Shown here piece by piece: positions 1 through 4,518 of a DNA stretch of 5,976 nucleotides; positions within the stretch are counted from its first letter, which is position 1, and each line of letters starts with the position of its first letter. The notes beneath the pieces are model-generated. The model saw only the letters and a program-made list of their open reading frames with translations, was not told the origin of the DNA and did not search any database. The stretch spans positions 1-5,976 of the forward strand of contig JAOAGX010000148.1 in NCBI GenBank assembly GCA_026415535.1. The letters are read 5' to 3'. A program made the position numbers and the translations under genes. Source of the DNA: Armatimonadota bacterium (lineage in GTDB: Bacteria > Armatimonadota > UBA5829).

Positions 1-1
1 T

Positions 2-2122
2 ATAAGAGACAGGTTTGACGGCGCAGGCTATACCGAGATACACGCCAATATACCCGCGCTGTGGATTCTAATGTTCGTGGCAATCTTCGGCGGAATACTG
101 GTTCTTATGAACATCTATCGCCGTGGGATTGGCTACTCACTAGCTGCGCTTGGTCTGCTGGTCGGCGCGTCGATCGTTGTTGGTAGCGGTTATCCTACGC
201 TGGTGCAAAACTTCAGCGTTAAGCCCAACGAACTCGAAAAGCAGACGCCATATATCAAAAGGGCAATCGAAGCCACACAGGCCGCCTACGGACTAAGCCA
301 GGTTACCAGCCGGCAATTTGCTGCCGAGCCGTCTCTTACGCCCGAGCAAATATCGGCGAACAGCGCGACAATTGAAAACATTCGCCTCTGGGATCAAAAC
401 CACCTCGAAGCCGTTTACAATCAGATTCAGACGCTTCAACAGTACTATCACTTTTCGGACATGGATGTTGACCGATACTGGCTGGCTCCGAAGGGCGGAG
501 GAGAGCGAAGATACCGCCAAGTTTGGCTATCGGCCCGAGAGCTCGATGAGAATCGTTTGCCAGCCACTGCTCAGACTTGGATCAATCGCCGCCTACAATA
601 TACTCATGGTTACGGGTTCGTAATGAGCCCTGTCAACGAGGTTAACGTTGAAGGTCTCCCACAGTTCTTTGTAAAGGACATCCCGCCGGTTGCCTTAGTG
701 GACCTGTCGATCAACAATGTAGCAGTTTACTTCGGCGAGGTTACTGAGGGCTACGTTTTCGTAAAAACAAGCGCACCTGAGTTTGATTACTCGTCCGGCG
801 GCCGGCACAAGGCTTCCGCCTACAAAGGTTCCGGAGGAGTGAGAGTTGGCGGATTCCTCCGCAAGTTGCTGTTCTCCTTTCGTTTCTCCGATGTCAACAT
901 TCTGCTCAACGAAAACCTAACTTCCGAGAGCCGCATTCTCTACTACCGCAATATTCGCGAGCGGACTGAGAAGTTGTTCCCTTTCTTGCAGTTTGACGAC
1001 GATCCCTATTTGGTCATTGTCGGCGGCGAGTTATATTGGATTCGTGACGCCTATACTTCTACCAATGCATACCCTTACTCGGTTCATCTCGAGGGTGGCA
1101 ATATCAACTACGTCCGAAACTCGGTCAAGATTGTTGTAAGCGCATATACTGGCGCAGTTGATGCTTACGTATTTGACAAGCCGCTTGCCGACCCGATTAT
1201 TCGGACTTATCAAAAAATATTCCCGGGCGTTTTCAAACCGAAATCCCAAATGAGCCCCGAGCTTCAGGCTCACGTTCGGTATCCTGAGGACCTATTCCGT
1301 GTACAGACCAGTATCTATGCGCGCTGGCACTACGACAAGAACGACCCAGAGGGGTTCTATCGAAACGACGATCTCTGGCAAATTCCTAGGCGGGCGATGG
1401 TGGCTGGTGCAGAGGGCGTCGAGGACGAGATGATGGAGCCTTACTACGTTATTATGAAGTTGCCAAACGGTAAGGCCGAGGAGTTTATTTTGATGACGCC
1501 TTACATTCGGGCTGGTGGGCGCAAGAATATGGTCGCGTGGATGTGTGCTCGGTGTGATGCTCCGGATTACGGCAGGCTTGTGCTCTATCGGTTTCCGGAA
1601 GAACGCAACGTCTACGGACCGCAGCAGATCGCGGGACGAGCCAACCAGGATACTATGATTTCACAACAGTTGAGTCTGTGGAACCAGGAGGGTTCGAAGG
1701 TAGGAAGCGGAAACCTGCTTGTGATCCCGATTGAAGACTCACTCTTGTATGTGATGCCCATATACCTCGTATCGACTGGCACGCAGATTCCTGAGCTAAA
1801 GCGGGTAATCGTGGCGCTTGGCGATAGGATCGCGATGGAGCCTACCCTGGAAGAGGCTTTGGCCAAGGTCGTGGGGTCTCCGATCTCTGCTCCTCGTCCT
1901 ATGGCTATGGCGCCGAGTAAGACTGTCTCGGGGCTAAGCGCGAAGCCAGTGCGTGCGCCTGCTACCGTGCCTCCCAGCGATCTAAAGGCGCTTGTGGATC
2001 AGGCTGTATTGCAGTATGACAAGGCTCAAGAGGCTCAACGAAGGGGAGACTGGGCGGAGTACGGGCGTCAAATCAATGCGCTCAAAGCTACTCTGTCGGA
2101 GCTGAAATCCAAATCGCGCTAA
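2..2122 (+). CDS. UPF0182 family large membrane protein, 5'-truncated by the window edge
   Basis: The reading frame is open from base 2, so the gene begins outside the window and 706 residues are visible. The ATG at 71 is internal: the codons before it already give the family-like stretch GAGYTEIHANIPALWIL. Counting from the first visible codon, residues about 16-65 contain two hydrophobic segments, the end of the multi-pass membrane domain. The rest is the large domain predicted outside the membrane. Family-like blocks include IRDAYTSTNAYPYS (near 348-360), NYVRNSVK (369-376), HVRYPEDLF (424-432) and GNLLVIPIEDSLLYVMPIYL (570-589). A Pro/Ala-rich linker (about 629-663) precedes a helical tail with GDWAEYG, typical of the family's end. 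UPF0182 proteins usually have about 900-1000 residues, so roughly a quarter to a third is missing. Their biochemical function is not established and no catalytic residues can be named. The gene shares strand with the dcw genes but lies 409 bp from mraZ, so it is probably a separate unit. Confidence 0.93.
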   Translation: MRDRFDGAGYTEIHANIPALWILMFVAIFGGILVLMNIYRRGIGYSLAALGLLVGASIVVGSGYPTLVQNFSVKPNELEKQTPYIKRAIEATQAAYGLSQVTSRQFAAEPSLTPEQISANSATIENIRLWDQNHLEAVYNQIQTLQQYYHFSDMDVDRYWLAPKGGGERRYRQVWLSARELDENRLPATAQTWINRRLQYTHGYGFVMSPVNEVNVEGLPQFFVKDIPPVALVDLSINNVAVYFGEVTEGYVFVKTSAPEFDYSSGGRHKASAYKGSGGVRVGGFLRKLLFSFRFSDVNILLNENLTSESRILYYRNIRERTEKLFPFLQFDDDPYLVIVGGELYWIRDAYTSTNAYPYSVHLEGGNINYVRNSVKIVVSAYTGAVDAYVFDKPLADPIIRTYQKIFPGVFKPKSQMSPELQAHVRYPEDLFRVQTSIYARWHYDKNDPEGFYRNDDLWQIPRRAMVAGAEGVEDEMMEPYYVIMKLPNGKAEEFILMTPYIRAGGRKNMVAWMCARCDAPDYGRLVLYRFPEERNVYGPQQIAGRANQDTMISQQLSLWNQEGSKVGSGNLLVIPIEDSLLYVMPIYLVSTGTQIPELKRVIVALGDRIAMEPTLEEALAKVVGSPISAPRPMAMAPSKTVSGLSAKPVRAPATVPPSDLKALVDQAVLQYDKAQEAQRRGDWAEYGRQINALKATLSELKSKSR

Positions 2123-2142
2123 CCGGATTCTGAAAACTTCCC

Positions 2143-2174
2143 GTCATTCTGAGCGCAACGAAGAATCTCCGCGT
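2143..2174 (+). repeat. Dispersed repeat copy with CATTCTGAGC core
   Basis: The segment begins GTCATTCTGAGCGCAACG and continues GAAGAATCTCCGCG. A second copy lies at 4414-4441 between ftsL and ftsI. The two share the 10-base core exactly and about 19 of 25 bases from the core onward. A third core, inverted, is at 4385-4395. From memory, very similar CATTCTGAGC...GAAGAATCT strings recur in intergenic DNA of several bacterial phyla, but I could not check this. It sits 20 bp after the UPF0182 stop codon, a usual place for REP-like elements. Confidence 0.6.
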
Positions 2175-2282
2175 TACAAGAACTGCCACATACGTGCTTA
2201 GGACCACGACAGAGTTCTGTATTTCTTAGTTATCCGTGCTGATGTGTTTGCTCCTCGGCTGTTTTGGTGGCACTTTCTTAAG

Positions 2283-2296
2283 CGAACATTCGTTCC
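2283..2296. promoter_or_regulatory. LexA-type SOS box 1 (CGAAC-N4-GTTC, imperfect)
   Basis: The site reads CGAACATTCGTTCC. The Gram-positive LexA (DinR) consensus is close to CGAACATATGTTCG, with core GAAC-N4-GTTC. The core is intact here and only the last outer base breaks the dyad. It starts exactly 22 bp before box 2. Pairing with a second, better box makes chance less likely than for this box alone. Confidence 0.55.
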
Positions 2297-2304
2297 TATA
2301 CATA

Positions 2305-2318
2305 CGAACATACGTTCG
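2305..2318. promoter_or_regulatory. LexA-type SOS box 2 (near-perfect Gram-positive consensus)
   Basis: The site reads CGAACATACGTTCG. Both outer half-sites, CGAAC and GTTCG, are perfect, and it differs from the Bacillus-type consensus CGAACATATGTTCG at one central base. A TATACA hexamer (2297-2302), a possible -10 element with no clear -35, lies between the two boxes, so LexA could occlude a promoter there. The next gene downstream is mraZ, 213 bp away. The regulator itself is not in the window, so LexA binding is inferred from motif identity. Confidence 0.65.
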
Positions 2319-2332
2319 AAAAAAAATTTTTT
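2319..2332. other. A8T6 tract adjoining LexA box 2
   Basis: Eight A residues are followed directly by six T residues, beginning at the base after box 2. Such A-tracts stiffen or bend DNA and can act as upstream promoter elements. It is not an intrinsic terminator on the + strand: the dyad before it has only 5 bp and is followed by A rather than T. Confidence 0.5.
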
Positions 2333-2439
2333 GGAGGAGTTCAAAAATACTTGTGCGGCAGCCGGCAATTATGATATCATCCACAAACCAAAAGTGTTTG
2401 GCTTGCAATGGATCCTTTTAGGATATTCTAAGGAAACTA

Positions 2440-2462
2440 TTTGGTAGCAGTTATCTACCAAA
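2440..2462. repeat. 8 bp perfect inverted repeat in the mraZ promoter region
   Basis: TTTGGTAG (2440-2447) and CTACCAAA (2455-2462) are exact reverse complements around a 7-base centre. The left arm contains the fourth 11 bp-phased GG box and overlaps the proposed -35 element. It could be a dyad operator or a weak RNA hairpin. The stem is AU-rich and lacks a clean U-run, so a terminator is unlikely. Confidence 0.5.
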
Positions 2463-2470
2463 AATAATAT
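2441..2470 (+). promoter_or_regulatory. Probable housekeeping promoter of the mraZ operon
   Basis: TAATAT (2465-2470) matches the -10 consensus TATAAT in 4 of 6 positions. TTGGTA (2441-2446) matches TTGACA in 4 of 6, with an 18 bp spacer. Transcription would start near 2477, giving a leader of about 55 nt. The elements fall between and over the two GG-box groups, so an MraZ complex bound there would compete with RNA polymerase. Confidence 0.45.
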
Positions 2471-2516
2471 CTTTTGGATTCTAATTGGATTAGCTATGGA
2501 TTGACTCCGGGAATTC

Positions 2517-2522
2517 GGAGGG
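2517..2522 (+). promoter_or_regulatory. Ribosome binding site of mraZ
   Basis: GGAGGG ends 9 nt before the ATG at 2532. It is strong and well spaced, and fixes this ATG as the start. The protein N-terminus, MLFYGTYTHSVDPAGR, agrees with family alignments. Confidence 0.8.
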
Positions 2523-2531
2523 AGCCGGAAG

Positions 2532-3044
2532 ATGTTATTCTACGGAACTTATACGCATAGCGTTGACCCGGCTGGGAGGTTTGTTATGCCCAAGACCTTC
2601 CGCAACCGCCTCGGAGACAACTTCCTGATTACCAAGGGTATTAACTGTCTCTGGTGCTTTCCGGAGAACTACCTTAACAAAATACTAGGGCCGGCAATTG
2701 AAAAACTCGGCCAGAATCCGATTCGAGGCCTTTTTGACACGGACGTTACACGCTTTACCAGACATCTGTTTGAAGATATGGTCTCTACCAACGACGATTC
2801 TCAAAGCCGCGTTCCGCTAAGTCAGGAGCACCGCGAATACGCGGGTATCAAGGACACTGTCGTCCTCTGTGGGCGTGGACAGATTATCGAACTCTGGAGC
2901 CCTGAAGCTCTGGAGCAGTATCGCCAAGCCAACCAAGATATCGAGGGCGTGATCGCGTCGGCACAGACACTAATGCCGATTATAAGTCAATTGCTCGACA
3001 AAGACGCCGATGCTGACATTTCACACGCCGGTTCTGAAGAATGA
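2532..3044 (+). CDS. mraZ: MraZ, transcriptional regulator at the head of the dcw cluster
   Basis: MraZ is a ring-forming DNA-binding protein of the AbrB-like (SpoVT/MraZ) fold that represses or tunes its own division operon. The sequence shows the duplicated MraZ domain. The first half opens with the typical F-G-T-x-x-H-S-V-D-x-x-G-R pattern and carries DPAGR (D12, R16). The second half carries the matching D89-x-x-x-R93 followed by VPLSQEHREYAGI. These DxxxR signatures are the family's DNA-contact motifs. Two further typical stretches are CLWCFPEN (near 39-46) and VLCGRGQIIELWSPEA (near 111-126). At 170 residues it exceeds the usual 140-155. The excess is a C-terminal tail after about residue 147, ending in an acidic DKDADADISHAGSEE that overlaps the start of rsmH. 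It is the first gene of the cluster and lies directly behind the 11 bp-phased array that I propose it binds. The family call is secure; the operator link is inferred. Confidence 0.96.
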   Translation: MLFYGTYTHSVDPAGRFVMPKTFRNRLGDNFLITKGINCLWCFPENYLNKILGPAIEKLGQNPIRGLFDTDVTRFTRHLFEDMVSTNDDSQSRVPLSQEHREYAGIKDTVVLCGRGQIIELWSPEALEQYRQANQDIEGVIASAQTLMPIISQLLDKDADADISHAGSEE

Positions 3045-3945
3045 GATCATCGCGCTGCTCGATCCAAAACCGGGCGGTGTTTATCTTGACGCGACGCTGG
3101 GCGGAGGAGGCCTCGGGGCCGAGATCCTCGAGCGGTCCGGCCCCGACGGTCTCCTGTTGGGAATAGACCGGGACCCGGAAGCAGTAGAATATGCAACTAG
3201 CCAGCTTGCATCTTATGGCAGTCGCGCGAAAGTTATCAAGGGTGATTTCCGGAACCTGAGATCGATCCTGGTGGCGGAGAGTATTACCGGACTGGATGGC
3301 GCGGTTTTCGACCTGGGCGTGAGCAGTCATCAACTCGATTCGGACCGCGGATTCTCGTTCATGAGGGACGAGGTTCTGTCTATGAAAATGGATCCGGCGG
3401 AAAACACGCCGGACGCGGCGGACATTGTCAATTCATATTCGGAGGCTGAGCTCGCCGATTTGATAAGGCGTTACGGCGAGGAAAGGTACGCTCGCAGGAT
3501 AGCGCGAGCAGTTGTGGAGCGACGCAAGATCGCTCCGATCACTAGGACCGGTGAGCTAGTTGACGTGATTGTTTCGGCTGTGGGAGCGGCCTATCGTCGT
3601 CAGCCGATTCATCCTGCGACACGAACCTGCCAGGCGTTGAGGATTGAGGTGAATAGGGAGCTCGAGGCCATAGAGCAAGGTTTGCCGGCGGCGATAGAGT
3701 TCTTGAAGAAAGGAGGGCGTGTCTGTGTGGTGAGCTTCCATTCGTTGGAAGATAGGCTGGTCAAGTCAATCTTCCGACGTCTTTCGGGTAAATGCGAGTG
3801 CTTGCCAGAGCTTTCGGAGTGCCAATGTGGAGCAAGGCCGCTGGTGAAGATTGTTACGCGGCGTCCCATAGTTCCGAGCGAAGAAGAGGTCGTTGCCAAC
3901 AGACGCAGCAGGAGCGCAAAGCTCCGATGCGCGGAGAGAGTTTGA
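3010..3945 (+). CDS. rsmH: RsmH (MraW), 16S rRNA (cytosine1402-N4)-methyltransferase
   Basis: RsmH transfers a methyl group from S-adenosylmethionine to N4 of C1402 in the ribosomal decoding site. The 311-residue length is normal. The SAM pocket is visible as YLDATLGGGGLGAEIL (25-40) and GIDRDPEAV (51-59). The catalytic block FDLGVSSHQLD (100-110) follows, then RGFSF (113-117) and MKMDPAENT (125-133). Also conserved are YGEERYARRIARAVVERR (155-172), HPATRTCQALRIEVNREL (201-218), GGRVCVVSFHSLEDRLVK (235-252) and a basic C-terminus. C262-x-C264 and C271-x-C273 form a four-cysteine cluster seen in some homologues, possibly binding metal. The ATG at 3010 is chosen because MLTFHTPVLKNEII matches the family N-terminus. 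It lies 35 bp inside mraZ without a good Shine-Dalgarno sequence, so translational coupling to mraZ is likely. The stop is 15 bp before the ftsL-like start. Confidence 0.97.
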   Translation: MLTFHTPVLKNEIIALLDPKPGGVYLDATLGGGGLGAEILERSGPDGLLLGIDRDPEAVEYATSQLASYGSRAKVIKGDFRNLRSILVAESITGLDGAVFDLGVSSHQLDSDRGFSFMRDEVLSMKMDPAENTPDAADIVNSYSEAELADLIRRYGEERYARRIARAVVERRKIAPITRTGELVDVIVSAVGAAYRRQPIHPATRTCQALRIEVNRELEAIEQGLPAAIEFLKKGGRVCVVSFHSLEDRLVKSIFRRLSGKCECLPELSECQCGARPLVKIVTRRPIVPSEEEVVANRRSRSAKLRCAERV

Positions 3946-3946
3946 A

Positions 3947-3952
3947 AAGGGG
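3947..3952 (+). promoter_or_regulatory. Ribosome binding site deciding the ftsL-like start
   Basis: AAGGGG directly follows the rsmH stop. It is 2 nt before the ATG at 3955 but 8 nt before the ATG at 3961. Normal spacing favours 3961, so the protein probably lacks the first two residues of the longer reading. Confidence 0.6.
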
Positions 3953-3960
3953 CGATGTAT

Positions 3961-4347
3961 ATGTTGTCGGCAGTTGCTGTAAAACAAGACCCGGTCCAAA
4001 GAACCTTAGAGCGCGACGTCAAGAAACAGATGTTGCTGCGACAGATGATTAAACGAAAAAGCCGTCTACGCAGACTGGCGCGCCGGTTGCTCATACCGAT
4101 TGTTTTGGCAGTTCTGCTTCTTTATGTCGCGCTCTACGCGGGTGTCACGTCGGTATCGCACAAAAAAAGTAAGCTGATGGATCTTTACAGGCAAGAAAGC
4201 ATCAGGCACGAGCGACTGATGGTTGAACTGATTCACTTCTCCAGTCCGCGTCATGTGACTGCTGCAGCCCAAAGGTTCGGTATGGTGTGCGCGACAAGGT
4301 ATGACTATTTGTCTAAACCTGCCACTGTTGCTAGCGCTAATCGATAA
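3961..4347 (+). CDS. ftsL: FtsL-like septum protein (small bitopic division protein)
   Basis: The gene encodes 128 residues from ATG 3961, or 130 from ATG 3955; the Shine-Dalgarno spacing favours the former. A strongly basic cytoplasmic N-terminus (RKSRLRRLARR-type, about 31-42) precedes one membrane segment (about 43-64, LLIPIVLAVLLLYVALYAGV). A short external region with coiled-coil-like spacing follows. The ending FSSPRHVTAAAQRFGM resembles the FtsL/FtsB-type signature in which an S-P-x-x-hydrophobic motif leads to A-x-x-x-G-M. FtsL partners FtsB/DivIC and helps activate FtsW-FtsI at the septum. FtsL proteins diverge fast, so the call rests mainly on topology, size, this terminal motif and the slot between rsmH and ftsI. 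It follows rsmH by 15 bp and is surely cotranscribed. The gap of 171 bp to ftsI is unusually long for this gene pair. Confidence 0.8.
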   Translation: MLSAVAVKQDPVQRTLERDVKKQMLLRQMIKRKSRLRRLARRLLIPIVLAVLLLYVALYAGVTSVSHKKSKLMDLYRQESIRHERLMVELIHFSSPRHVTAAAQRFGMVCATRYDYLSKPATVASANR

Positions 4348-4384
4348 CGGCTGGAGTTCGTATTGGGGTGGGATTATTGGCTCC

Positions 4385-4424
4385 GCTCAGAATGGGGGCC
4401 TTCTTAGATTAAGCCATTCTGAGC
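4385..4424. repeat. Inverted pair of the CATTCTGAGC repeat core
   Basis: GCTCAGAATGG (4385-4395) and CCATTCTGAGC (4414-4424) are perfect 11 bp reverse complements around an 18-base centre. The core is the same one found at 2145-2154. In RNA this would form a stem-loop inside the ftsL-ftsI transcript. The arrangement resembles an inverted REP-like pair or a small non-autonomous element. No T-run follows, so it is not an intrinsic terminator. Confidence 0.7.
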
Positions 4425-4441
4425 TAAGCAAAGAACCTGTC
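4414..4441 (+). repeat. Second dispersed-repeat copy, diverged
   Basis: CCATTCTGAGCTAAGC continues with AAAGAACCTGTC and aligns to 2144-2170. The 10-base core is identical and the flank has several substitutions. Its first 11 bases form the right arm of the inverted pair at 4385-4424. Confidence 0.5.
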
Positions 4442-4474
4442 CGTTGCTAGTGAACGGATTCTGGCAACGGGCGG
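4437..4474 (+). other. Strong RNA hairpin in the ftsL-ftsI spacer
   Basis: Bases 4437-4450 pair with 4461-4474 over 14 positions without a bulge: 11 Watson-Crick pairs, including CCGTTGC with GCAACGG, and three G-U wobbles, around a 10-base loop. The G-U pairs mean the symmetry is better in RNA than in DNA. It is followed by CAAATAAG rather than a T-run, so it is not a standard terminator. It ends 44 nt before the ftsI start and could affect message stability or ftsI translation. It begins inside the end of the repeat copy. Confidence 0.6.
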
Positions 4475-4518
4475 CAAATAAGCGCCGCGCGGGATTGTGA
4501 AGAACGGAAATAACCAGG

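Larger units (their letters stand above)
2409..2512 (+). promoter_or_regulatory. Putative MraZ operator: GG-centred 5-mers in 11 bp register
   Basis: Five-base units with GG at positions 2-3 start at 2409 (TGGAT), 2420 (AGGAT), 2431 (AGGAA), 2442 (TGGTA), 2475 (TGGAT), 2486 (TGGAT), 2497 (TGGAT) and 2508 (CGGGA). Every step is 11 bp or a multiple of it. Three consecutive 7-mers, TTGGATT, TTGGATT and ATGGATT (2474-2502), are the clearest part. Known MraZ proteins bind upstream of their own gene to direct repeats of a short GG-containing box spaced about one helical turn (TGGGN in E. coli, GTGGAG-like in Bacillus). Position just upstream of mraZ, box type and spacing all fit. Two four-box groups flank the predicted -10, which suggests autoregulation of the cluster. 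Binding is inferred. Confidence 0.6.
2123..2531. other. 409 bp intergenic control region between UPF0182 and mraZ
   Basis: No convincing gene is present; frames here give only short ORFs without family resemblance. In order it holds a dispersed-repeat copy just after the UPF0182 stop, two LexA-type boxes, an A8T6 tract, a well-formed but orphan Shine-Dalgarno-like GGAGGAG (2333-2339), an 11 bp-phased GG array with an embedded promoter, and the mraZ ribosome binding site. No strong intrinsic terminator is visible for UPF0182. The best candidate is a 4 bp stem, ACAG/CTGT, at 2209-2220 followed by a T-rich run, which is too weak to call. Confidence 0.7.

Noticed and set aside
71..73. ATG as the true start of a shorter 683-residue protein
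   Set aside because: The frame is open upstream to the window edge and encodes residues typical of the UPF0182 membrane domain, so this Met is internal.
2305..2332. Intrinsic terminator formed by the box 2 dyad and the A8T6 tract
   Set aside because: The dyad has only a 5 bp stem and is followed by A residues before the T-run. The match to the LexA consensus is a better explanation.
2371..2380. ATGATATCAT perfect 10 bp palindrome
   Set aside because: It is short, AT-rich, single-copy in the window and not tied to a known operator; it is likely chance.
2226..2447. Several 60-67 codon frames on both strands in the UPF0182-mraZ gap
   Set aside because: They run through the LexA-type boxes and the phased GG array, lack matched ribosome binding sites at their ATG codons and resemble no family. 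Only the short frame after GGAGGAG was kept, as a low-interest finding.
2501..2506. TTGACT as a -35 element just before mraZ
   Set aside because: No -10-like hexamer follows at 16-18 bp; that position is the purine-rich ribosome binding region and start codon.
3609..4094. Open frame on the - strand (161 codons) across the end of rsmH and the start of ftsL
   Set aside because: It is antisense to conserved RsmH motifs and crosses a gene boundary; the Ser/Arg/Leu-rich translation is typical of a shadow frame.
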